Shown here: piece by piece, positions 1 through 6,930 of the stretch | Numbering within the stretch: the first letter of the stretch is position 1 | Layout: each line of letters opens with the position of its first letter | Assembly (NCBI GenBank): GCA_003241215.1 | Contig: QFOL01000079.1 | Coordinates: 1-14,402 of the forward strand | Direction of reading: 5' to 3' | DNA: 14,402 nucleotides | Source: Agrobacterium fabrum | GTDB lineage: Bacteria; Pseudomonadota; Alphaproteobacteria; Rhizobiales; Rhizobiaceae | Program-made: the position numbers and the translations under genes | Notes under the pieces: generated by a model | Databases searched by the model: none | Told to the model about the DNA's origin: nothing | The model's input: only the letters and a program-made list of their open reading frames with translations

Positions 1-1706
1 AGATCGCCACGGCGGGCGGCGGCAAGGGGCTGGTGCGGATTACCGATAACGGCTCCGGCATGTCGCCCGCCGATCTGGCGCTTGCGGTCAGGCGTCATTG
101 CACCTCGAAAATTTCCAATACGCTTGATGATATCCGCACGCTCGGATTTCGCGGCGAGGCGCTGCCCTCCATCGGCTCGGTCGCCAAGCTGACGATTACC
201 AGCCGCCAACAGGGCGCGGAACAGGGTTCGGTGATTTCCGTCACCGGCGGCAAGGTTTCGGACGTGCGGCCCGCCGCCTCGAATGCCGGCACCATCGTCG
301 AGGTGCGCGACCTGTTTTTTGCCACGCCGGCGCGGTTGAAATTCCTGAAGACGGAACGCGCCGAGGCGGCCGCCATCACCGAAGTCGTCAAACGGATGGC
401 GATCGCCTTTCCGCATATCCGTTTCGTGCTTTCCGGCACCGACCGTTCGACGCTCGAAATCCCTTCGACCGGCGACGATCATCTGGCCCGCATGGCGCAG
501 ATTCTCGGTGCCGAGTTCAAGGACAACGCCATCGAGATCGACGCCGGGCGCGAGGATGTGACGCTGACCGGTTTTGCCGGCGTGCCGACCTTCAATCGCG
601 GCAACTCGGCGCATCAATATGTCTTCGTCAATGGCCGCCCGGTGCAGGACAAGCTGCTTTTATCCGCCATTCGCGGCGCCTATGCCGAAACCGTGCCGCA
701 TGGGCGATATCCGGTCGCGGTGCTGTCCATCACGCTCGATCCCGCCTTTGTGGACGTGAACGTGCACCCGGCAAAATCCGACGTGCGTTTTCGCGATCCG
801 GGCCTCATTCGCGGACTGATCGTCGGTGCTATCAGGCAGGCGCTGACGCGCGACGGCGACAGGGCCGCAACGACGGGTGCGAGCCAGATGATGAACGCCT
901 TCCGCCCCGGCTACAGCCCCTCCGGCCTGCGGCCCTCGCCTTCCATGGCAGCCCCCACGCCGTGGTCCGCCGCCACCTCGCCCTCCCGGCCGCTTGCGGT
1001 TTCAGGCGGGACACAATTTGCAGAGGCCGTGCAGTCACGCTTTTCCGACATCACCATGCCGACGGCGAGGGCCGAGCCTCGGGACACTGACGAGACCGCC
1101 GCAAGCCCCTCACCGGAACCTGTGCTTTATCCGCTCGGAGCCGCGCGGGCGCAGCTGCACGAAAACTACATCATCGCGCAGACGGAAAACGGCCTCGTCA
1201 TCGTCGACCAGCATGCCGCGCATGAGCGGCTGGTGTTCGAACAGATGCGCAATGCGCTGCATTCCCGGCGTCCGCCGTCGCAGGTGCTGCTCATCCCTGA
1301 AATCATCGATCTGCCGGAAGAGGATTGCGACCGGCTGATGGATCACGCCGCCGGTTTCGATGCGCTGGGGCTCGTCATCGAGCGTTTCGGGCCGGGCGCG
1401 GTCGCCGTCCGCGAAACGCCGGCCATGCTGGGCGAAGTCAATGTGCAGGGGCTGGTGCGCCAGCTTGCCGACGAGATCGCCGAATGGGACGCGGCTTCTA
1501 CGCTTGCCAACAAGCTGGAATATGTCGCGGCCACCATGGCCTGCCACGGCTCCGTGCGTTCCGGCCGGCGCATGCGGCCGGAGGAGATGAACGCGCTTCT
1601 GCGGCAGATGGAAAACACACCGGGTTCCGGCCAGTGCAATCACGGCCGGCCGACCTATATCGAACTGAAACTTTCCGATATAGAACGGCTCTTCGGCCGT
1701 AGCTGA
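1..1706 (+). CDS. mutL: DNA mismatch repair protein MutL (5' end outside window)
   Basis: MutL is a GHKL ATPase that couples MutS mismatch recognition to strand removal. The reading frame is already open at the left edge (first full codon at base 3), so the gene begins upstream. By comparison with the family about 40 residues are missing, including the ATP-motif I segment with the catalytic Glu. Visible motifs are DNGSGM (about 45-62), GFRGEAL (144-164) and, in the C-terminal domain, [12 protein letters not shown] from base 1206. This last fits DQHA(X)2E(X)4E, the metal-dependent endonuclease motif. Further on are ACHGS and CNHGRP, which complete the nuclease site near the C-terminus. E. coli MutL lacks these and relies on MutH, so this protein should be a nicking MutL. 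A low-complexity Pro/Ser/Ala linker of about 110 residues joins the two halves. Stop is TGA at 1704-1706. The identification is secure. Confidence 0.97.
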   Translation, partial: IATAGGGKGLVRITDNGSGMSPADLALAVRRHCTSKISNTLDDIRTLGFRGEALPSIGSVAKLTITSRQQGAEQGSVISVTGGKVSDVRPAASNAGTIVEVRDLFFATPARLKFLKTERAEAAAITEVVKRMAIAFPHIRFVLSGTDRSTLEIPSTGDDHLARMAQILGAEFKDNAIEIDAGREDVTLTGFAGVPTFNRGNSAHQYVFVNGRPVQDKLLLSAIRGAYAETVPHGRYPVAVLSITLDPAFVDVNVHPAKSDVRFRDPGLIRGLIVGAIRQALTRDGDRAATTGASQMMNAFRPGYSPSGLRPSPSMAAPTPWSAATSPSRPLAVSGGTQFAEAVQSRFSDITMPTARAEPRDTDETAASPSPEPVLYPLGAARAQLHENYIIAQTENGLVIVDQHAAHERLVFEQMRNALHSRRPPSQVLLIPEIIDLPEEDCDRLMDHAAGFDALGLVIERFGPGAVAVRETPAMLGEVNVQGLVRQLADEIAEWDAASTLANKLEYVAATMACHGSVRSGRRMRPEEMNALLRQMENTPGSGQCNHGRPTYIELKLSDIERLFGRS

Positions 1707-1764
1707 CGCCGCAAGCAGGCGGGGCTGGCCTTGCGCCGCGCCGGGCTATATAAATTTGAGATAC

Positions 1765-1769
1765 AGGAG
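1765..1769 (+). promoter_or_regulatory. Shine-Dalgarno-like AGGAG before an alternative TTG start
   Basis: AGGAG stands 7 nt before a TTG at 1777 that is in frame with the DUF2093 gene. If used, it would add 23 mostly basic residues to the protein. An A/T-rich TATAAAT lies just upstream (1749-1755) and could be a -10 element, but no convincing -35 accompanies it. I prefer the ATG at 1846. Confidence 0.25.
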
Positions 1770-1830
1770 CGCCCAATTGTTCAGGAAAACGCTGCGCCGT
1801 TTCGGACTGGGTGCCCTGACGGGACAGAGC

Positions 1831-1835
1831 AGGAG
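1831..1835 (+). promoter_or_regulatory. Ribosome binding site deciding the DUF2093 start
   Basis: AGGAG sits 10 nt before the ATG at 1846 and supports that ATG as the start of the small DUF2093 protein. Confidence 0.6.
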
Positions 1836-1845
1836 ACGAAAACGG

Positions 1846-2067
1846 ATGAACAGATTTGAAGGAGGCGGCAACCGCCTCGCCGTCATCGAATATCTCGACG
1901 GGGACTTCCGCATCGTCCAGACCGGCTCGCACGTCATCTGCGCCATCACAGGCAAAAGCATCCCGCTCGATGAGCTGCGCTACTGGAGCGTGGCGCGGCA
2001 GGAGGCCTATGTGGATGCGGCGGCTTCGCTGGAGGCCGAAAAGAAGGCTGGCAATTTGCCGGCGTGA
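1846..2067 (+). CDS. DUF2093 family small protein, function unknown
   Basis: A 73-residue protein starting MNRFEGGGNRLAVIEYLDGD and containing TGSHVICAITGKSIPLDELR and YWSVARQEAYVDA. I recognise this as the alphaproteobacterial DUF2093 family, which has no established function. No signal peptide or membrane segment is visible and the C-terminus is acidic/lysine-rich. The CAITGKSIPL stretch has a single Cys and is not a zinc ribbon. The start at 1846 matches the usual family length and has AGGAG in front. An in-frame TTG at 1777 with its own AGGAG is an alternative. The gene follows mutL by 139 nt on the same strand and converges with lpxK, across palindromic repeat A. The family call is from memory and the role is unknown. 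Confidence 0.85.
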   Translation: MNRFEGGGNRLAVIEYLDGDFRIVQTGSHVICAITGKSIPLDELRYWSVARQEAYVDAAASLEAEKKAGNLPA

Positions 2068-2105
2068 GTTGGGAAGCGGCGCGTTGAGTATAGCGCGTCG
2101 TGTGC

Positions 2106-2228
2106 CTCCCCTAATCCCTGTGCTTGTCACAGGGATCCAGCCAGCCCAAGTCCTTGGGCTGAAAGGACTCTTCCCGCCACGCAGACCCGCGCCGACTGGA
2201 TTCCTGTGACAAGCACAGGAATGAGGAG
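2106..2228. repeat. Palindromic repeat A between DUF2093 and lpxK
   Basis: Two arms, 2106-2140 and 2196-2228, are imperfect inverted copies. They share a perfect 17-nt core, CCTGTGCTTGTCACAGG at 2117-2133, with its reverse complement at 2203-2219. Each core is itself a small hairpin (CCTGTG/CACAGG). Between the arms lies a second hairpin, CAGCCCAAG/CTTGGGCTG at 2142-2161. The element fills the junction of two convergent genes and could act as a bidirectional terminator or an RNA-stabilising structure. It resembles dispersed intergenic repeats of Agrobacterium/Rhizobium chromosomes, from memory. No clear T-run follows the stem. Confidence 0.85.
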
Positions 2229-2263
2229 AAGTGGGTGCACGGCGGTTTATCTTCTTCGGTACT

Positions 2264-3310
2264 CTAAACCGACGTCCGCGCATTCTCCCGCAGCAGGCGC
2301 GCACGGCAGTTCCCCACAGCCGTATCGATAATCGTCCCAGCCGCGTTGGGATCGTCGAACACCATGTCGATTTCGATCACCAGGCTGTTCCACAACAATT
2401 CTTCCGCCCGGCCGTGGTGCCCGTTGAGCCGCACGGCATCCTTGGCCGTCGTCACCAGTTGCAGGTTCTCTTTATCGGCGTCCTGCAGTAGGTCGGCGAT
2501 CTCGTCATCGCTGAAATGGTGATGATCCGGGAAAGAGCGCTGCAGCACGATGTCGCCGCCGAGCGCCTCGACGGTTCGATAAAACTTGGCCGGGTCGGCG
2601 ATACCAGCATAGGCCAGCACGCGTCTTCCCCTGAAATCCTGCGGTTCCTGCGGCATGATCGCCGCCACGAAGACGGGTTTGGCGGCCTTTGCCGCCTGCC
2701 TGACCAGCGCATCGGCCGCGTGGCCGTTACCGACCTTCAGGAGCCCGGTCATATGCCGCATCTGCTCGGAAAGCGGCGCTCTTACCGGACCGCCCGGCAC
2801 GAGGTGGCCGTTGCCGATGCCGCGTGTCGTATCGATGACGACAAGCGCATAATCCAGCATCAGGCGGGCGCTCTGAAAACCGTCATCCATGATGATGAGA
2901 TCGACGCCTTCCTTCACCAGCCGGTGTGCGCCTTCCACCCGCTTGCGGGAAATGACCGTAACCGCCTCTCGCGCCAGGAGCAGCGGCTCATCACCGACAT
3001 CGGCCGAGCGGTGCTGTCCGGGATCGACAAGGGTGGTGACATCGAGCGTGCCGCCGTAACCGCGGCTGAGAAATCCGGGTTTCAGGCCCTTTGCGACGGC
3101 GGCTCTCGCAATTGCCATGGCCGTCGGTGTCTTGCCGGCGCCGCCCACGGTGAAGTTGCCGATGCAGATGACCGGAACGGCAACGCTTGCCCTCTTCGCC
3201 GTTCGCATCCGCCGGCCGGCTATCTTGCCGTAAAGAAGCGAGAAAGGCGACAGGAGCCACGCCTGCCAGCCCGCTTTCTGCCACCAGAACGGCGGCGCTT
3301 CAGAAACCAT
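2264..3310 (-). CDS. lpxK: Tetraacyldisaccharide 4'-kinase LpxK
   Basis: LpxK phosphorylates the 4' position of the tetraacyl-disaccharide-1-phosphate precursor to give lipid IVA, at the inner face of the inner membrane, and is normally essential. The protein has 348 residues, close to the family norm (about 330-350). The N-terminus [20 protein letters not shown] is the amphipathic membrane-contacting segment. [12 protein letters not shown] (51-62) is the family's P-loop, followed by FLSRGYGG (80-87), GDEP (107-110) and DDGFQ (142-146), all LpxK hallmarks. The ATG at 3310 is preceded by GGGAG. A 149-nt gap separates it from the upstream HAD gene, so it may have its own promoter, though I could not identify one. 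It is the last gene of the minus-strand block and ends against repeat A. Confidence 0.97.
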   Translation of the reverse strand: MVSEAPPFWWQKAGWQAWLLSPFSLLYGKIAGRRMRTAKRASVAVPVICIGNFTVGGAGKTPTAMAIARAAVAKGLKPGFLSRGYGGTLDVTTLVDPGQHRSADVGDEPLLLAREAVTVISRKRVEGAHRLVKEGVDLIIMDDGFQSARLMLDYALVVIDTTRGIGNGHLVPGGPVRAPLSEQMRHMTGLLKVGNGHAADALVRQAAKAAKPVFVAAIMPQEPQDFRGRRVLAYAGIADPAKFYRTVEALGGDIVLQRSFPDHHHFSDDEIADLLQDADKENLQLVTTAKDAVRLNGHHGRAEELLWNSLVIEIDMVFDDPNAAGTIIDTAVGNCRARLLRENARTSV

Positions 3311-3459
3311 CTATTCCCGCTCCCGGCCGCGTCGCCCACGGCATTCCGTTCGCCCGTCACATGTCAGGAGGTTGTTTGCCAGAAAAAACCGTAAATTGCA
3401 AAAATCGAACAGAGGGGTTTGATGGAACCGCACCCGGCCCAGCGGAAATCCCACCGGGT

Positions 3460-4197
3460 TCAGAGAGGCCGTTCCGGCAAAAGCGCTTCAAGCCCCGTGA
3501 TGTCATCGAAACAATAATCGGCATCGGCGCCGAGGCTTTCGAGCGAGCCTGTTCCAGTCAAAACGGCGATGCGCAAACCGGCACCGGCATTCTTCGCCAT
3601 GTGCAGATCGTGGTTATTGTCGCCGACAACAGCCACACGTTCCGGCGGGAAGCCTATCGCCTCGCAGAAACCGAGAACCATGCCGGGCTGCGGCTTGGTG
3701 CCGTAACCGCTGTCATATCCCGCGACAAAATCGACGTCCTTTTCGAAACCGAAGCGGATGGCCGTCTGGCGGATGGAGTTTTCATTGTCGCTGGAGGCGA
3801 TGCCGAGCTTGTAGCCGCGCGCCTTCAGCCTTGCGAAAAACGCCTTGAGATCGGTGACGGGTACGGATTTATCCGCCGCCTCGGTGAACAACCGGTCGAG
3901 GCGCGCCGTCAGTTCCCCGACATCGCAGGGCGAGCCGGCAGCGACCAGACCGGCGGCTATTTCCGCCGTATTGCCGGCGGCCAGAAGGCTGTCCGGCACC
4001 ACATGACCGGTAACGGGGTCCATGCCGCAGGCGGAAAGAAGCCGGTCGGCGAGAATGGGATCGCCCTTGGCCGCAATCGCCGCAAGCTCGCGGTTCACCG
4101 GACCCCAGCTGGCGTCATAGCCGAGAAGCGTACCGTCCTTGTCGAAAAGGACTGCGGCGATCGACTGCGCCGCGTTGAGTTCGATATCCGCTACCAT
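3460..4197 (-). CDS. HAD-superfamily phosphatase (phosphoglycolate phosphatase-like)
   Basis: A 245-residue haloacid dehalogenase-type hydrolase. Motif I is FDKDGTLL (Asp19 nucleophile, Asp21). A helical C1-type cap follows at about 25-110. Motif II is the Ser in IASSD (133-137), motif III the Lys in GTKPQPGM (Lys168) and motif IV GDNNHD (192-197). All catalytic residues are present, so it should be an active phosphatase. The substrate cannot be told from sequence. Its ATG overlaps the waaA stop codon (the seven bases ATGGTAG hold both), which implies translational coupling to the Kdo transferase. The two are co-transcribed, with lpxK 149 nt downstream. It is not KdsC-like: KdsC is a shorter, cap-less HAD. 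A role in Kdo/lipid A metabolism is only guilt by association, and housekeeping phosphoglycolate or nucleotide phosphatase activity is equally possible. Confidence 0.9.
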   Translation of the reverse strand: MVADIELNAAQSIAAVLFDKDGTLLGYDASWGPVNRELAAIAAKGDPILADRLLSACGMDPVTGHVVPDSLLAAGNTAEIAAGLVAAGSPCDVGELTARLDRLFTEAADKSVPVTDLKAFFARLKARGYKLGIASSDNENSIRQTAIRFGFEKDVDFVAGYDSGYGTKPQPGMVLGFCEAIGFPPERVAVVGDNNHDLHMAKNAGAGLRIAVLTGTGSLESLGADADYCFDDITGLEALLPERPL

Positions 4198-5513
4198 GAA
4201 CCGATGGCGCTCCGCGGTTGCAGCTTGGCGGAAACGGTGAGCGGGTTGATATAGGGTTCCAGCGCCTTAACGGTGGAGGACAGCGCGCCGCGCATATCCT
4301 GAATGACCCGGTTGCCCGCATCGATCATCTTGTAACGCTCATTGTCGTTGACCAGCAGATAATGCACCGCCTTGGCCAGCATCTCGACATCGCGGATGAT
4401 ACGACCGCCGCCGGCGCGGATCAGCTTCTGATAGGCCTCGCGGAAATTCTGCACATGTGCACCTGACAGGACCGCGCAGCCGAGCATCGCCGGCTCCAGC
4501 GGGTTCTGCCCGCCCTCGGCAGTCAAGGAGCGGCCGACAAAGGCAAGCTCGGTCAGCCGCAGGTAAAGCCCCATTTCGCCGATGGAATCGCCGAGGAAAA
4601 TATCGGTTTCCGGCGTGATCACGTCATTGCGGCTGCGGCGGGCGACCGAAAGATTCATGCCCTTCAGCATCGCCTCGACATCGTCGCCACGCTCGGGATG
4701 GCGCGGCACGATGATGGTCAGTTGCCCGTTGCGCGACTTGATCGCCGCATGCACGGTGGCCGCAGCCTTCTCCTCGCCGTCGAAGGTGGAGATGGCGGCC
4801 CATGTCTTGCGATTGCCGACCTGCTTGCGATAGGTCTCGAGAAGCGCCTCGTCGCAGGGCGGCGGGTCGGTATCACCCTTGAGGTTGCCCGAAATCACCA
4901 CCGGCCAGGAGCCGAGATCGCGGAAGCGCTCGGCATCGAGATCGGACTGCGCAACCACCAGCGCCAGCTTGGAAAACAGCGATTCCGCAATGTCGTGCCG
5001 GGCTTTCCAGCGGTCGAAGGAACGGTCTGAGAGACGCGCATTGACGCGGATCTGCGGAATGTGCCGGCGTTCCAGCTCCATCATCGTCACCGGCCAGATT
5101 TCCGATTCAGCGGTGATGGCGGCATCCGGCGCCCAGTAGGCCAGGAAACGGTTGACCGCGATCTTGATATCGAGCGGCACATATTGATGGATCACATCGT
5201 CGCCGAGCCTCGTGCGGGTCAGCTCGGCCGATGTGACGGTGCCGGTGGTCAAAAGCACGAAGATATCGCGCTTGCGGATTTCGCGGATCAGCGGAATAAG
5301 CGCCAGCGTTTCGCCGACGCTTGCGGCATGAAACCAGACCAGCGGCCCGCGCGGGCGTTCGGCGCTGGCATAACCGAAGCGTTCGAGCCTTCGGCGCTTG
5401 TCTTCCTTGCCCTTCGCCGCCCGATAGGAAAGATAGGGCTTGGCGAACGGGTAAGCGGCGATACCGGCGATACGGTAACCGGAAAGAGCGAAACGTGCGA
5501 TACGGCTGCTCAT
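4191..5513 (-). CDS. waaA: 3-deoxy-D-manno-octulosonic acid (Kdo) transferase WaaA
   Basis: WaaA (KdtA) transfers Kdo from CMP-Kdo to lipid IVA at the cytoplasmic face of the inner membrane. The 440-residue protein has the family's GT30 features in order. An N-terminal hydrophobic anchor comes first. HAASVGE (62-68) contains Glu68, equivalent to the catalytic base, and ESEIWP (136-141) follows. Then come PRHPER (270-275), GDSIGEMG (308-315) and GGQNPLEP (334-341). The segment that usually reads ASTHxGEE is ISTFDGEE here (241-248), with Phe in place of His. The ATG at 5513 is the first in frame, with a weak AAGGG upstream. The stop overlaps the start of the HAD gene. The 216-nt leader between DUF4170 and waaA may hold a promoter, but no clear boxes were found. 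Whether it adds one or two Kdo residues cannot be read from sequence. Confidence 0.97.
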   Translation of the reverse strand: MSSRIARFALSGYRIAGIAAYPFAKPYLSYRAAKGKEDKRRRLERFGYASAERPRGPLVWFHAASVGETLALIPLIREIRKRDIFVLLTTGTVTSAELTRTRLGDDVIHQYVPLDIKIAVNRFLAYWAPDAAITAESEIWPVTMMELERRHIPQIRVNARLSDRSFDRWKARHDIAESLFSKLALVVAQSDLDAERFRDLGSWPVVISGNLKGDTDPPPCDEALLETYRKQVGNRKTWAAISTFDGEEKAAATVHAAIKSRNGQLTIIVPRHPERGDDVEAMLKGMNLSVARRSRNDVITPETDIFLGDSIGEMGLYLRLTELAFVGRSLTAEGGQNPLEPAMLGCAVLSGAHVQNFREAYQKLIRAGGGRIIRDVEMLAKAVHYLLVNDNERYKMIDAGNRVIQDMRGALSSTVKALEPYINPLTVSAKLQPRSAIGSW

Positions 5514-5654
5514 GACATTCTGCCCTTGATCATTCCGCGCAATGCCCTTCCCCTGTTTTTGGTTGTTATCGCCGCCTACTTCTTCTCAAATTGCGTCATT
5601 TTTTGTCATCGGAAACGAAAGCGCGATCACATTTTCTCGCCCCGGTATTCCCGG

Positions 5655-5673
5655 CCTGCGCCGCTCGCGCAGG
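5655..5673 (-). other. Small hairpin in the DUF4170-waaA spacer
   Basis: CCTGCGC (5655-5661) and GCGCAGG (5667-5673) form a 7-bp stem with a 5-nt loop in the 216-nt spacer between the DUF4170 stop and the waaA start. No U-run follows on the minus strand, so it is not a standard terminator. It could mark a processing or pausing site. Nothing else recognisable was seen in this spacer. Confidence 0.4.
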
Positions 5674-5729
5674 AATCACGGAAAAACTCGCTTTCACCCG
5701 ATAGTATTACAACGCAAGGGCAAAAGGAC

Positions 5730-5969
5730 TCAAATTTTGTCGTCCGGATTGAGGAGACGGTGCATATGCACGATAAAATAACGCATATGGGCGTTATCGA
5801 CAGTCATCTGCGCCTTGGACTTCCATGCGGTGAGCGCGGAAGCATAGTCCGGATAGATACCGACGATATCGAGCGCCTTCAAATCCCGGAACTGAACATC
5901 CTGAAGGTTTTCAAGTTCGCCGCCGAAGACGAGGTGCAGCAGCTGTTTCGGTTTGCCAGATTCCGTCAT
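5730..5969 (-). CDS. DUF4170 family small protein, function unknown
   Basis: A 79-residue soluble protein with HLVFGGEL near the N-terminus, DIVGIYPDYASALTAWKSKA in the middle and HMRYFIVHMHRLLNP at the end. I recognise this as the alphaproteobacterial DUF4170 family, whose function is not established. The alternation of a beta-like HLVFGG strand, an acidic central helix and a final YFIVHMHRL strand suggests a compact single alpha/beta domain. No signal peptide or transmembrane segment is seen. The ATG at 5969 is preceded by a purine-rich AAAGAGA. It lies 61 nt downstream of the cysQ-type gene and 216 nt upstream of waaA on the same strand. That makes a role connected with lipid A/Kdo assembly thinkable but unproven. 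Confidence 0.88.
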   Translation of the reverse strand: MTESGKPKQLLHLVFGGELENLQDVQFRDLKALDIVGIYPDYASALTAWKSKAQMTVDNAHMRYFIVHMHRLLNPDDKI

Positions 5970-6030
5970 GTCTTTATCTCTTTCTTAAACTCTGAGAGAG
6001 GCCTTCATCTGCGGGATTTCCCAGCAAACG

Positions 6031-6837
6031 TCAACTGTCAGACAGATGTGAAAACGCTTTCAAAAGTGCAGGCAACGCATAATCTGCTGCAGCGCACAAT
6101 GCGGAGTGGTTAACCTGCCGGCGATTATACATCAGAGGTTTTCCATCGAGCCCGACCAGACGGCCGCCGGCCTTCTCCAGAATGAGGTCGGCCGCGGCCA
6201 GATCCCACTCGTGCGAGTTCGCCTTGACCAGCGTTCCGTCGATGCGGCCATCCGCCACCATGGCCAGCCGGTAGGCGAGCGAGGGCACATGCGGAATGCG
6301 CTTGACGCCGCCCCGCACTTCTTCCGGCAGATGCGTAATCACGTCTTCGGGTGCGGCCAGATGGAAGATCCCGGCATTTTCGCGCGTTGCAAAAACGGGT
6401 GACCCGTTTTTCAGGGCTTCGCCACCTTCAAATGCGGTGAACTCCTCCGCCAGCGCCGGCGCCACGAGAACGCCAACGACCGGCCGCCCCTCATGCACCA
6501 CCGCGACGCTGACGCACCAGGTATCCCGGCCGCCGATGAAGGCGCGGGTGCCATCGATGGGATCGACAACGAAGACGGTGGAACGGGAAAGCCTGTCCGT
6601 ATCGTCATCCGTCTCTTCGGAAAGCCAGCCGTAATCCGGCCGGGCGGAGCGCAGGATGGTTTCGAGGATTTCATTGGCGGCATAGTCGGCCGCGCTGACC
6701 GGCGAAAGCCCGCCATTCTTCCACCAGACCTCGGGATCCTTGCGGAAGAAACCGAGGGCCGTCTCGCCCGCCTTGCGGGCGGCTTCGAGGACCAGCCTCA
6801 GATCGGAGGCCCAGCGGGCCTCAGCCATATCGTTCAT
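6031..6837 (-). CDS. cysQ: CysQ/inositol monophosphatase family phosphatase
   Basis: A 268-residue member of the Mg2+-dependent, lithium-sensitive phosphatase family (IMPase/FBPase/CysQ). CysQ hydrolyses 3'-phosphoadenosine 5'-phosphate to AMP, recycling the by-product of sulfate activation. SPVSAAD (47-53 approx.), WLSEE (71-75), DPIDGTRAF (92-100) and WDLAAAD (211-217) carry the metal ligands and the substrate pocket, and all are intact. The start at 6837 (MNDMAEARW) is my choice. The frame stays open to 6900, but the extra 21 residues (MCASAKRKTG...) are basic, unlike the family, and are coded by a hairpin-forming leader. An ATG at 6828 is another option. The gene lies 93 nt downstream of tldE and 61 nt upstream of DUF4170. 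CysQ is the usual name in rhizobial genomes, but inositol or histidinol phosphatase activity cannot be excluded. Confidence 0.85.
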   Translation of the reverse strand: MNDMAEARWASDLRLVLEAARKAGETALGFFRKDPEVWWKNGGLSPVSAADYAANEILETILRSARPDYGWLSEETDDDTDRLSRSTVFVVDPIDGTRAFIGGRDTWCVSVAVVHEGRPVVGVLVAPALAEEFTAFEGGEALKNGSPVFATRENAGIFHLAAPEDVITHLPEEVRGGVKRIPHVPSLAYRLAMVADGRIDGTLVKANSHEWDLAAADLILEKAGGRLVGLDGKPLMYNRRQVNHSALCAAADYALPALLKAFSHLSDS

Positions 6838-6852
6838 TTTGCCGTCTTTTCC

Positions 6853-6872
6853 GCGCGCCTCACACGGCGCGC
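6853..6872. other. GC-rich hairpin just upstream of the cysQ start
   Basis: GCGCGCC (6853-6859) pairs with GGCGCGC (6866-6872) around the loop TCACAC. On the plus strand the stem is followed by CCGTTTTTCTTTTC and so looks like an intrinsic terminator, but no plus-strand gene precedes it. On the minus strand it is a structured leader 15 nt before the preferred cysQ ATG. Confidence 0.4.
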
Positions 6873-6930
6873 CCGTTTTTCTTTTCGCACTTGCACACAA
6901 AGCGCCGGCGAAAACAACCCGCAGGCCGTC

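Noticed and set aside
3311..3459. Possible terminator between the HAD gene and lpxK
   Set aside because: Only a 6-bp ACCCGG/CCGGGT stem with a long loop and no U-run could be found, which is too weak to call.
2516..4254. Long plus-strand open frames (2516-3394 and 3187-4254)
   Set aside because: Antisense to lpxK and the HAD gene, both of which are strongly supported by catalytic motifs.
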